Shown one piece after another: positions 12,741-24,640 of a stretch of 64,000 bases of DNA. The stretch is from Megachile rotundata. Lineage: Eukaryota > Arthropoda > Insecta > Hymenoptera > Megachilidae. The position numbers were made by a program, and so were the translations under genes. The number at the start of each line of letters is the position of its first letter. Position 1 is the stretch's first letter. The notes under the pieces were generated by a model. It had not been told where the DNA came from and did no database searches. It worked only from the letters and a program-made list of their open reading frames with translations. The stretch lies in NCBI RefSeq assembly GCF_050947335.1, contig NC_134995.1, positions 4,564,501-4,628,500 of the forward strand, given 5' to 3'.

Positions 12741-14101
12741 CCTGGTCATCGAATTAGGACCACGTACAAAAATTTCATGTTTATGGCTATAACATTGTGT
12801 GATATATGGAAAATTGTCTTAGGTCATGCAAATTATTACTAAATACGTCGATAACGATATATACATAGCAATTTATTATTATCATGATAATAAGTTGTGT
12901 GAGTGATTAGCGATTAAGGGCTGTTCCGAGTCACTCGGAATATAATCAGCGTAATATTTATGGGTGTTTTGTCAAACCTTTACTCTTGCAATTTCAAACG
13001 GATCTTCAAGATCACATGGATGTCTCTACAGCTTGACATTCTTAACTATTGACAATAGCCTTTTAATAGGCCAGAAAAGCACATCTTTATAACGCCAATA
13101 TATCTTTCCTTAAAGAAGTTTATGTCCATAGTCCTAAACTGTGCACTCTTGCTGTATGCAGTGTTTACGAAAATCCTTGCGTATTCGGCGGACCAGGCAC
13201 CCTGACTCGGTCATTCAGCAGTCTCGCAATGTGTCCCATTATTTAGTTCTTTTGAAGGACCCAAATCACTTAACTGTTTGGGTCACCTTATTAACGAAAC
13301 GTTATTTACAACCCTGGAGTGAAGGCTAAAATCTTACAATCTCATTCGTCGAACCATCTCACCAATCACTGTTTTTTACAAATAACAATCTGTCCTGATC
13401 TGGCCTTCACGTCCTGAACTTCTTCGTGTGCTTTCTTTTCTGGCTGTTTAGAGGCAACTAGTCAGTCTTAGATTAACTTTGTAACGATCAACTACAACAA
13501 CACATAACAACCATTACAACTAGTGGGATGATGATCTACATCCTTCAATGACCTGGACACACCAGTGTGGAGTACTCTGAACCACTTTATAAACTCTACT
13601 TTACAATAAAAACTCTACTTTATAATACTATCTTTAGAAATATTCCACTACTGTAACAGGTACTGGAAACGCCATGGGTCAACGAAGATTTACAACCTTC
13701 GTAAATAACTGTAAACAGTTTATATTTTACCCATCGCGTGAACAAGGGCCGTGCGAGCGTTTGCGTCAGACACGAGTATTGAAAGCGCGTGAAGTGAAAT
13801 TTGGTGAATAGAGCCTACTCAAAAGACTAGTCTACAACTTTCCAATCACATTATCTGTGCTGAAAAGAATTGTAAATATTTGTGAAAATAATGAAGATAT
13901 AAGAAAGATATAAAAACAAAGGTAAAAGCAAAAGGGTAGATATACATGACATTAACATATGTTAATAACGTTATATACTGTAGTAGTGTATCATGTTAGT
14001 AGTTACTAAATTATATCATTACAGTTTGAACAGCCCTTTTAATTTTACAGAAAACATGTAAAATGCTGAAAATTTTTAGTGATCCTAATTCGATGACCAG
14101 G
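12741..14101. mobile_element. TIR-bounded DNA element, decayed, unclassified
   Basis: The left end reads CCTGGTCATCGAATTAGG, and the right end carries its exact reverse complement. Similarity continues inward for about 45 bp with a small gap, including AAATTTTT and CATGTTT. A second inverted pair, GGGCTGTTC/GAACAGCCC, lies inside (about 12,920 and 14,030). The 1.36 kb span fits a small DNA transposon. The inside has only short frames such as 13,141-13,329 plus, with no transposase motif that I recognise. TA follows the right end but not the left, so the target duplication is unclear. Confidence 0.55.
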
Positions 14102-14698
14102 TACTGTACAGTTGCTCTTATTAATATTTAGACATCAGAGTCTTCTACCTACTATTATTCTCTGTATTTAACATGAATTAAACTAACCAATTTTTTATGA
14201 ACTATACTCCCTTTTTAATAAGAACACAAATTTTATTTATTTAAATTAATTTGTCGTATACCTAATAATATGTTCAGGAATGCAACTGCCATTAAGCGAC
14301 ATTCATACGTTCTTTTGTTATCGATACCTCCTAAAATTGTATGCAAACACATGTCACTTGTGCAATGAGTTGCAAGAATATTTGCATTGATTTAAATAAT
14401 AATTAAATTAATAAACACTTTAAATTAACGTCTAGTCATGTATAATATTGGAGACACAAGTATTTTATTGTTATTGAGTTGAAACGAAAATAATTTCGTT
14501 TTTCACGTGTATATTTTCCACTGCCACGTGCATACTTTTCCCTCGCCTTTTTACTTAGCAGGAGCAACAAACTGTATGGATTTTAAGTAATGCAGAGAAT
14601 TATGTCATTGATTAAATAGCTGATGTGTAATTAGTATTGTTTCTCTTTTAATTTTATAAAATGGAGATGAAAAGTTTTTTAAGTGGTATTATAAAGAA
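14049..14698 (+). repeat. Dispersed direct repeat, copy A (about 650 bp)
   Basis: This segment recurs in the same orientation at 31,459-32,097. The core is nearly identical: I see only two or three differences over about 190 bases after the shared TIR. The last 180 bases are more diverged. It starts inside the right TIR of the 12.7-14.1 kb element and runs about 600 bp past it, so the element end and its flank were copied together, or both belong to a larger element. Confidence 0.85.
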
Positions 14699-14759
14699 CT
14701 GTTTACTGAACTGCTGCAGGAAGGGGATCAGTGGTACAAATTTTTATTGTGTGTGGAAT

Positions 14760-15290
14760 TGAGAAAAGTTTAGATATTTCTGTATTTGTGGATTTTGTAA
14801 TTTGGTGATTTAGAAATTTGACAGTTTAGTAATTTAGGAATTTGATAGTGTAAGAATGCAGTAATTTGAGGATTTTATAATTTAGGGAGTTATCAATAAC
14901 AGAATTTAATAATTTGAGGATTGATAACGTGACTATTTAGTAATTTAAAGATTTCATAATATGGTGATTTATCAGTTTGAGGCCCTGATAATGTAGAGAT
15001 GTTACAATTGCAGTATTTGGAAATATGGTTATTTGGTAATTTGGGGATTTAGTAGGCATTAGTATGGATTTAATGGAGATTCAGTGACGATTTAATGTTG
15101 GGAATTGGTCATTTTGGGATTTGATATCTTAGAGACAAATAATTTAGAAATTTCCAATGTAAAAAATTCTGCAATTTGATAATTTGACAATGTACAAAAG
15201 AACCGTAACAATTTCGAAAATATAGGAAGTTTACAAATTAAGAGATTTGAAGATTTGGAAACATGAAGATTTACTGTTATTCGGAAATTT
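14760..15290. repeat. Short-period AT-rich tract (GTAATTTG/GGATTT type)
   Basis: Degenerate words such as TAATTTGGGGATTTAG repeat with a spacing near 10-13 bp, G-rich on the plus strand. The 92-codon minus frame at 15,092-15,370 mostly lies in this low-complexity sequence. It is non-coding. Confidence 0.6.
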
Positions 15291-17134
15291 TCTCTAATTT
15301 TACCCAAGTAAAAAATATTGAGTATATTCACTAGTTTTACCTTGTGATGTCTAAATATAAAGTACTTCATTGTCGTTTATTATTTATGTTATAATATTTA
15401 ATAACATTGCTTTTCTACTTTTACAGAATATGTTAATGAAGTTCCGCGGTAAAAAAACTAGAATACCCTGTACATAAAGATCGCTAGAGCGATGTAGTTT
15501 GAACATATTATTTTTCATCATGCGCATATTTAAATCTCGCCAAGAATCTCGAAAGTGCATTTTGTTAAAAAACATTGTCAATTTTTTTTACAAACAATTT
15601 TCTTTGTTTTAAAATTTTATTATGCTCTCTTCTTAGTGAGCTTCAGGTTTACTTAAATCTTTTTACAAATTTTGCAACTGAATAACTTCAATGAACTCAA
15701 ACACTACGAAGGCAGCTGCTGCAGTGTAATCAGCTATGATCAGCTTTTTTATGGGTACATGTTACGCAGAATACCGAATACGTATTTTCCACTCTGAAAA
15801 CCAACAATCTGCAGTAGTATCAGACTATATCGGTTTCAAACAAGAAGTTTACTTTACGTGTCACAAAATTTTATAAATTCTCGTGGTACAATAGACATCA
15901 GAATCTATTTTTCGATTGGTTATATAAAAAAAATTAATCGTACACGTTTTTTATTATCTTGTTTATTTTGTACGAATAATGTTAATATTTTTATAATAAG
16001 TTTTAAAAAAATGTCTGATAGAGGAATATTTTTCATAAATAATGTTTGTATAGTGAATAAATTTCGAAAGAATGTTTGATAAAGAAAGAACATATGATAA
16101 TAACTTGTATGTCCATTTAATAAAAGATAGTACTAATTTCTTTATGGTTTGAAGAATATTCATAGTGACATACTTTTCGTATAAAAAAATGATGGACAAT
16201 GTTTCTTGAAAAAGACATTTTTAAATCGAAAAGAAACTGGAAAAATAAATAACTGAAACATTAACAAAGTATACAACCATTTTTGAACTCAAAGAAATTG
16301 CCAAATTTTTCGACAAAATTGCGAGAATAAATTTTTTAATGTAATAAAATTTGAAATCAGCTATTTTGACCTAACGTTAGGAATTTGTATGCTTCACATT
16401 ACGTAAAATTACCCTACCGATTGTATTAACAAAATAAAACATATTGTAAAGAAAAATATCTTGGAAGTTATCGCACAAAATCTAGTGGAAATGTCAAGAC
16501 AGAATCAGTGAAAACACAAACATAGAATCGAACCATCCGGTTTCCTCTAGAATGTTATTGCTGACCTGATCGATTTCCCGGTTAACCAGACGAAGAGCGA
16601 ACCGACTAGAGGGCTACAATGGATTCTCAATTGCCTGCATTTACTGATATCGGGAATTGAAATCGATTTACTATATGGTGTCTTTCCCGCTAATCATATT
16701 CCATTTGCAATTTTCTGGACGCGATACTGGAGCTGTGGCTGGGGAACACCCTCGCCAGCGAACAATAAATCGCATGACCACTTGGAACATTCTTCTCAGC
16801 GAAAGTACTGTGAATTATTAGTTAGCAGAAATATACAGGGTATCCCAAAAGTCTGGCGATAGACAAAATATTTCGAGAAGAATGAAATTTGGTGTAAGAG
16901 ATTAAAACATTTGGATTACAATTTGTTTATAGTTTGTTTATAATTTGTTTATTGTTTATTAGCTGATTACAATTTGAATCTAATTGGCCAATCAGTCAGT
17001 ACAAAATTTAATTTTAGTAGTTTCTACTTTAAGTTTTGAAAAGTACCATCTTCCCATTGCACTACAATTTTAATAAAAACGCATCCATTGATTAGAAAGT
17101 CCCTAGAATAATTTTGAGCGACAAAACATTGCCC
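15291..17134. other. Non-coding DNA
   Basis: No gene is recognised. TACAGGGTATTC on the minus strand near 15,470 and ATACAGGGTATCCC near 16,838 resemble transposon terminal motifs, but I could not pair them into an element. A CpG-richer patch at about 16,500-16,800 has no convincing coding frame. Confidence 0.35.
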
Positions 17135-17174
17135 CCAGTTCCTTTCAAAGACCACTTCTGACTGTTTTTATTAA

Positions 17175-17435
17175 TCTCTGAAAATATTGATTTTGGACGA
17201 AAAAGTTTCAAACAGAAAATGAAAGTCTTAAAATGTTCTATATATTTTTTTATTGATAATAAAATAGTATGATGATGTGACTCCTATGTATTATTAAACG
17301 TGACACCCACTGAGTTATCATAGGTCATAATAGATATAAAAATAATAGATTTACGTCAATATAACCTTCTTTTTAAAGTCTTTTATGAGCTTTTTTGTTT
17401 GAAACTTTTTTCTCTAAAATCAACATTTTCTGGCA
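17175..17435. mobile_element. Foldback (hairpin-type) MITE
   Basis: Two imperfect inverted arms of about 60 bp (17,175-17,233 and 17,371-17,435) share AAAAAGTTTCAAACA and GAAAATRTTGATTTT in inverted order. They enclose about 137 bp. Weaker complementarity extends outward to roughly 17,135 and 17,470. The hairpin design and lack of coding sequence fit a foldback MITE. I could not fix a target duplication. Confidence 0.6.
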
Positions 17436-17470
17436 TATATTAAAAAGAACTGTAAACTTTTTGAAGGGGC

Positions 17471-20319
17471 TGTGCAGCAAACGAGGCTTTGTCTAATCAA
17501 GGGTGAGCTTTGTTTATAATTTCAGCGCGAGGTTTGCGCTTTTCTGTACCTAATTTTTCTTGTTTAATTTTTAGTTTTCACTGTATATAAAACTTCCTGC
17601 TTCAAAATGTGGTGCATTTGATTATAAATAACTATCACGAGTCTAGTTAGATTCGTTCTGATAATTTTTACAATTCTAATACTCGTTTTTACTGGTTTAG
17701 AATAGAATGAAAAGTTCACAATTGTACCCGCTTCGTTGTAAATTGAATAACGTAACAAAATCATGAACCCTTTTCAATTCAAAACGCGAAACCAGAATGT
17801 GGAATAAGAGCAACGTACTATGATTAAATAATGTCGGTTGTGTCAAACCGGCAATAAAATTTAAACTGGGAGTGAAACTGATCGAATAATACCGCTGAAA
17901 AACTATTTGCAGATCGAAAAAGTGACTGTGACATAATAGAGTTTAAATTGTCTAAATTGAGTATATTTCACGTGGAAGCAAAAAGGTGGCCTGAACATGG
18001 CGTGTAGTGAAAAATAGAGGCTCACATTTAAAAAATTCGACTGAGATAGCTTAATTATTCATCTGGTAAGCGAAAGATTTGGATTCGAATTTCAACCCAG
18101 TAGCTCGAACGACGGAACATTTTTCTTAGATCGCATGACTATATTAACGTAATGGCTATCATTCGGGCCAGATATTTTAGCTTAGGATTATACTTCAATT
18201 TATTAATAAATCCTAAATTTTAAATTGAGTGAAAAATTTGAAAGTTTTAATGGGAAGTAAAATACTTTATCGATTGCAATATGTCGCTTTCGTATACGGT
18301 AACATTTCGTAGCTTGTGAAAACAAATTTTGCGAACTGGGGATATTAAATGTTGAATCATGTATAAATAACAAGAATTATATTTTGTTAAAGTCCATTTT
18401 ATTTAGTAATGTGTAAACACTCTGAAAAATGTGTAAAAGATTGCTACGCGATATCAAGTAAGAAATATAACTATTCTAACTTCTAATAATCTTTAAGAAT
18501 TCTGTAAACTACACGTTTACGTTCCCAAATAGAAAGTATTTTTTGTCAATTAATTCTTGCAGCTTGCGTCGACACATTTTCAACCCTAACTGAATGCTTT
18601 CCGCACAAACCACTACCGAGGATTAAAATGTTCAAAGTTGATATTGATATTGCAAGAGAAATAAATATAAACGTTATATTCCTTAGTATCGTACAGCATT
18701 TGTTTGAACAATTTTTTTATTTCATTTATAGTTTTCGATATATTTACACTCTGCACAGTGATTCTGTGCTGAGTTACCACTCCTTTTTAAGCAAAACAAG
18801 AACAATGGTAAAAAAATCTTTCGATATAGTACCTCTTAACTTCCTATGAAATTTTTTAAAGGAATACATCTGTCACATGCATTAAATAATGCATTCAAAT
18901 GCGTGTACTGTGTTCTTTTCTCTAAAATTATGATTTATAATATTAAACGCAATATCTCTGTATATCTCAAACATACTCGTACACGTACAAACACACATTT
19001 TAAACGTTTGAATAGGCACGCTTTTTCACCGCACATACAAACGGTTATGTGGTTGAGATTTTCTGATGTGGAAAGCAGAAATAATCGGTGCAAAAATCTC
19101 TTTATATCAACGCCTGACTGTTTGCCGCAAAATAAATCAATTTTTCCCGTTCCTTTCTCTCTGTTCTCGTCTTTCTCTCACTGTTTTATTCGTCTTTGTT
19201 TCTTACGTTCAGTTGTTACTCTTCCATTTTCACTGAACCCTTCAACAAGATGACAAGCCTGCCGGAAAAAGGTGATGCCTTCTAAGTGGCAAGCGAGCAT
19301 TTCTTTTTTACTCTCTTCTGGTGACGATATAGACAGAAATCCATCTACGAAGGTGTTTCCATCGAAAGACAATCTATCATGGCTTGAATTTTTATTTTAC
19401 CCTATAAAGCTTTACACGTGGAAACATATCTGTTTACACATTCATGATTCAACCTATCTATATTTTTTCTCGGGTATAAAATAGTTTTTCGTGGCACAAT
19501 TTCAAACGAAAGTGTAGGATTTTTTTTATTCTTCTTTCTATGTATCGTGTTACGATCACTTTTTATGTATTTTTTGAAAAATAACGTATGTACCACAAGT
19601 TAAGCTATTTTCTACTTAGAAATAAAATACTTTTATTACTAGGTTTTCCGGACATTTCATGGCCAGTTATTTTTAAATTTTAATGAACTAGTCAAATGAC
19701 GGTTCTATAAGTTTCTTATTGTAAATTACAAAATTTGTTAAAATAATTTCCTTGAAAACTTAATTTTCATCAAGATAAAGAATTAACATGTGTACTAGCT
19801 TATGTTTTGTTGTTTGTTCAGCTACTTTTCAGCTTCATTTTTAATTCCAAATTAAATACACATACGTCGGTAGATCTAACTATTAATTTGTTTATTAAAG
19901 CTTACCAATATTTTTAAATTTACCAAAATGCAAATTTTCATATATAACTTAATATTTTTTGTTATTGCATTTACTTTTATTTAACTGTTATTTAATGATT
20001 AGTGAATGAATATTATTAAATATGAATATAGTATATGAATTTGTTAAAGAATAAATCCACCACATGAAGCTATTTTGTGAATAGTGCTGAGAAACGGTTA
20101 TCTAAGTTTGTAAGTTAAATTAAATTTATTTCTAAGTTGCTCACAATATCAGAATGCTTATTCAGAATGCAATACTTATTCGAAAACGATTTACAGTATA
20201 TAATTTGATGACACTGACTATGTACACGCAGGGCAGTACTATTCTGTTAACCCTCTGCATGCTAAACATATTCAGCCCCCCTAATCAATGTAGATCGTGA
20301 GTAGATTTAGAATCTATTA
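17471..20319. other. AT-rich non-coding DNA
   Basis: No gene is recognised. Open frames at 18,846-19,253 plus (135 codons) and 19,178-19,372 minus overlap each other and resemble nothing known. A stretch at 18,040-18,110 has a T-arm-like GGATTCGAATTTC but no foldable tRNA. Confidence 0.35.
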
Positions 20320-21220
20320 CAATAGTTGGTATTTGGAAATTAGGGAATTTTGAAATTTGGAAGTTTGAATATTTCAAGATTTTGTGATTTGAAAATTTAC
20401 TGACTTGAGGAATTAAAAATTTGGAAAATGAAAAGCTGTATATTTGGCAATTTATAAATTTCGTCATTTGGGATTTGAGAATTTAGAGTTAGGAATTTGA
20501 AAACTTGAAGATGTACAAATTTGGAAATCTGAAGACCTGAATATTTGATAATCTTGCAAATTTCGTTATTTAAGACTTGAGAATTTGGAGTTAAAAATTT
20601 GAAAATTTGAAGATGTACAAATTTGGAAAATTAGAATTTTGTGTGTTTGAACATTTGAGAAATAAAAGAATATGAGAATGTAAGAATATGAAAAGAATTT
20701 GAGACTTGAAGAAATTGGGAATATAAGAATATGAAAATTTAAGAATTTGGGAACACGAAAATACGAAAATTTGAGAAAACGAGAATATGAAAATTTGAAA
20801 ATTTGAGAGTTTGAAGATATGAATGTTTAGAAACGCAACAGTTGGGAAATTTAAAAAATTGTGCCTTTAAAAATTTATAAATTTGAACATTTGAAAACTG
20901 AAAGATTTCATTATTTCAATATTTGAGAATTTATGAATTTAAACGTTTGAAAATTTAGGAATTAAGAAATTTGTAAAACTATTGATTTGAATACTTGAAA
21001 ATTTTGGAAGCTATACAAAATTTTTAATTGATAAAATTTATTTTAGATTTTCTGGGCACAAGAAAAATTTACAAGATTTTATAAATTTAAAGTTTTGTAA
21101 ATTGGAGACATAAAAACATAATAGTCTGAGGTTTTAAAATTTTAGTAATTTCAATCTACTAAAATCCAGAAATTTGAAAATTTACACATTTTCGAATTTT
21201 ACACATTAACCATTTGCATG
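20320..21220. repeat. Long short-period AT-rich tract (GAATTTGAAAATTTG type)
   Basis: About 900 bp of degenerate AATTTGAAAATTTGAGAATT words, with spacing close to 10 bp and G-rich bias on the plus strand. It contains no coding frame of note. It is the longest of several such tracts in this window. Confidence 0.7.
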
Positions 21221-22736
21221 GTTGTTTGCAATTGATTTAATCCATTATTTAGCGCATTACTACCTACCAACGTGTTTTCGTTAAAGTTTTAAAAAACAGT
21301 TATTAAGCAAGAGAAGTCAAACTAAAAATATTCTTTTGAATGATTTAAAATTTTAGAAAATACGATATTATTTATTTATAATGGCATAATCTTATACTAT
21401 ATTGTAATTTTATTGTATAAAGTACACTATTAGCTTACAATTATCTACTATATCAGGCCCCAGAAATATTTACGATAAACGTTTCATCAATGTTCTTAAT
21501 CGAAAATGGTTTATTCTCTATTGAAACAAACAATGGATTTATCAGTTTATACTTTCGTATTTTGCCATTAACGAATATCGGATTTTCAGCCACTGATATT
21601 CCAAAAAAGTAATAGGTTTTTTCCGATTTTTATATCGCAGAAAATCTGGAGTTGTCATTTTAACGATGTTAAAATTTTCAATAATACTTCAGCGTATTTG
21701 TTTCGCTTGTAAAGCTAAAAGTACGTACTGTAAATTTTTGAACAAATCGTTTTTGAAAAGTTTTGCATTATTTATTTACATTTGTTACATTATTAATTAC
21801 ATTCTTCTAGTTTTAGTTTTAAAGTAATTAACAATTACTGATAATTACAATTACAATTAACTGTGTAACTAATAATTATTTGTTAATTTGTATCCACACA
21901 ATGGATACAAGTTCTTCATTTAGCAATTTAGTTACAGAATTAGTAACACTATCTAGTAGATTTAGATTTTGCGTACACATCTCTTATGTCACTTCGTGTA
22001 TATTCCGAAAATCAAGAGAATTTTAATATAGTAAAATTTAAAAATGAATAGAAATAATAAAATAATGTGGTACAAGTTGATAAAGAAAGTAATAAACAAA
22101 ATCGTAGCTTGATCGTTTTTTCATCGTCAAAAATAAACGTTCTAACTTCTCTCGCCAAAATCGTTAGACTTATTTCGAAGATAAAGATGGCGTATAGTCA
22201 TGTAATAACTAAATTAAAGTTTGCAGCTTCTACTTCAAAGGTTTAATTTGTGAATTTAAGAAACAAAGTTCAACAGTCTTCAACGATGACAATTTTTGCT
22301 GCCAAAATGCACATGAAATTGTGGTTAAATACTTTTGTGGTACTTCTACAATTTTGATCACCACAAAACCTGTTCGAACACCATCTACATCATCGGACCT
22401 CTGTGCAAAATTTCACGAAAAAATATAGTAGTTTTTGCGTAATAACATACGCAAAATATACATAAAATTTAAGTCAGCTTAATATACATATCTAAAATAG
22501 AATAAGCATTGGGAATGTGTGTGAAATTGTATATAAAATCGCGCGCATAGCGGTGAATAAGACGAGAATTTTGTAAAGATGGTTCATTCAGTAAAATAAA
22601 ACGAAATGAATCTCATCTGTAATTGAGGAGAATAACTAACATAATCTTCAGATAATACAGAAGCAAACATTGTTGGTTTCATAAAAATGGGATCAGTAGT
22701 TTTCAACATTAATCATCAAACTCTATTTATGTAGTA
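21221..22736. other. AT-rich non-coding DNA
   Basis: I see no gene, RNA or clear repeat. The segment ends at the TA that flanks the next transposon. Confidence 0.4.
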
Positions 22737-23236
22737 AGATGAAGTGGGGTAAGTACAGACTGGTTTTTCTAAAGCTGGTATTTAAACATAAGTACTTTCA
22801 GTCTGCTATGTAAAAACTTAACGCTGTCGATATCGAACGCTTTGCACAATTACTACTATTTAATTAATATTAACTAGAGCCTTAATTTTCCTTGTACGTT
22901 TTGATTTTGATAGGAAATTGTTTAAAATGTCAACTACTCTGCACTTTCCCCGAAAATGGGGTAAGAACGTAACTTAAAGTTAAATACTTTGAAACTTTAT
23001 TTCATATGCAATGGGGCAAAAGCAGAATTATTAACAAATCTGTTATAAAATGCTTTTTACTACATTATGCGAGTACTGTACACTGCAAACAAGTAGTCTT
23101 AGCTGAAATATAAAAGGAGATATAGTGAAACAAAACAAGGAAACAAAAGTACTAAATGAAGAAATTTCGTTCATATTGTAATAAAAATAGCCTATATACG
23201 CACTTGCCCCGTTTACGAACTTACCCCACTTCACCT
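22737..23236. mobile_element. 500-bp TIR element with TA flanks
   Basis: Terminal inverted repeats AGRTGAAGTGGGGTAAGT are seen at both ends, each bordered by TA (22,735-22,736 and 23,237-23,238), consistent with Tc1/mariner-type insertion. No transposase frame is present, so it is non-autonomous. A third terminus of the same kind, in right-end orientation, lies at about 23,527-23,546 and is also followed by TA. An internal ATGGGGTAAGAACG near 22,957 echoes the terminus. The alternative is a larger element spanning 22,737-23,546 with an internal copy of its end. Confidence 0.75.
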
Positions 23237-23526
23237 TATGTTTTTTAACTGACTAATATAGTAACTTCTAATTTCTTCAAAAGAAAAGAAAATGGACACC
23301 GTTTTCAAATTAAACGGTCCAAATATCGATTTTCGAAAAATCTTCTATTACTTCTCTATTAAACTATCTTCATCGTGTTATTATCATTTGTAGAATATTA
23401 CAAGTTTAATCTGAAATTGTTCAGTAAAATTGTTCAGGGTATCAATGAAATAAATAATATAGTAAAACGTCAAATGGAGTGTTACCATTATGTATATAAA
23501 TATTCACTAAAAAAACAAATACTTAT

Positions 23527-23546
23527 ATATTTACCCCACTTCACCT
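23527..23546. repeat. Extra right terminus of the 22.7 kb TIR element family
   Basis: TTTACCCCACTTCACCT followed by TA repeats the right end found at 23,236. It marks either the true right end of an 810-bp element or a second, truncated neighbour. Confidence 0.7.
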
Positions 23547-23639
23547 TAGTATGATAATATATGAATGTTCTAAAATGTTTGATACTATGAAACTCGTCTG
23601 AAAGACGGATCCGATAATTAGCGTAATTAATAAGAAGAT

Positions 23640-23990
23640 CTATTCTAGCAGTGTCAAAGTTTAAATGTGGGAGGAGGCGGAATCAACATCAAAGCGAAGG
23701 AGTAGCAGAAAGAGGAAGTATAATAACCGGTCTTGAGCTAGTAGCTCGCAGTCACGATGCTTTATTCAATCTCACGCGGTACGGATAATCCCATCAACCG
23801 GTGTTTCCAGCTTAATAAACCTTCGTAACAGGATGCCCGGGAGCTCGCGGCCGATGATATCGCTACTGACGTCAACGGGAATATCCGTCATAATCGGTAA
23901 ACACCCTCACAAATGTGTAAGCGATAAATTAGAACGAGTTTGATATATCCGAGGCGTCGTCAGATTGATTAGCGCTTCCACGGGCTTAGA
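23640..23990. promoter_or_regulatory. GC-rich island with a full CRE (TGACGTCA)
   Basis: About 350 bp of markedly higher GC and CpG content contains the canonical CREB/ATF octamer TGACGTCA at 23,867-23,874. No coding frame of note covers it. It may be a conserved host enhancer, but conservation cannot be judged from one sequence. Confidence 0.3.
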
Positions 23991-24439
23991 TGGCTGAACA
24001 CTTTATTGTTTTATCTACACATGTTTATTTTTGTGGACGGGATTACAACATTGCAATAAATCATGGTCCGGAATTCGTGTGTGTGTATAAATACAACAAT
24101 CCGGTAACAGATTTCCCAACAAAAATGCAATTACTATAAATCGTTACTGGAAACAGTAAATGACGTTTAAATGCGCGCGGAATAACATATTCACCTACTG
24201 TGTATTCTCTGAATCCAACTCTGTAATGTAACTACGAAATAATCGTAATTTAAGTATGGAATACTGTAAGTGTGAAATAATTGTAATTTACAAAGTCAGG
24301 GACTGTTACTACATCCTTATTCATAAAATTTGTATGTCTACACCTTCATATCTGTAAAGTAAGCAGCATCGCAATAACCTTAGAAACAAGTTATAGTTTA
24401 CAGTCTCCAATTTGGGATAGTAATATTTAAATCATATAA

Positions 24440-24640
24440 TCTGACCATATAACCTAACCACACCTAGCCATGTTACCTTAAACACATAACATAACCTAAC
24501 ATAACCATAAGAACATAAAATAATTACCTAATCACGTAACACTATAAGAACATAAACTAATTACTTAAACATATAATATTATAAGGTCATAAAATAATTG
24601 CTTAAACATAATACCATAATTTAAAAATAAACTCAGATAT
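24440..24640. repeat. Degenerate repeat rich in ATAACCTAAC and CATAA words
   Basis: Words such as CATAACCTAAC, AAGAACATAAA and ATAATTACTTAAACAT recur with a loose spacing of about 45 bp. Some resemble scattered CCTAA units, but no telomeric array is formed. Confidence 0.5.

Noticed and set aside
12741..14101. Assignment of the TIR element to piggyBac or mariner
   Set aside because: There is no TTAA at the ends. TA is present at only one end, and no diagnostic transposase motif was found.
16838..16860. ATACAGGGTATCCC as the end of a mariner-like element
   Set aside because: No matching inverted terminus was found at a reasonable distance.
18040..18110. Possible tRNA or tRNA-derived SINE
   Set aside because: Only a T-arm-like GGATTCGAATTTC and a loose D-arm-like patch are present. 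I could not form an acceptor stem or anticodon arm.
18846..19253. 135-codon open frame on the plus strand
   Set aside because: No domain, overlapped by a minus frame, and no conserved-looking motif. Chance length is plausible.
24440..24640. Interstitial telomere repeat (TTAGG/CCTAA)
   Set aside because: CCTAA words are scattered with irregular spacing and no head-to-tail array is formed.
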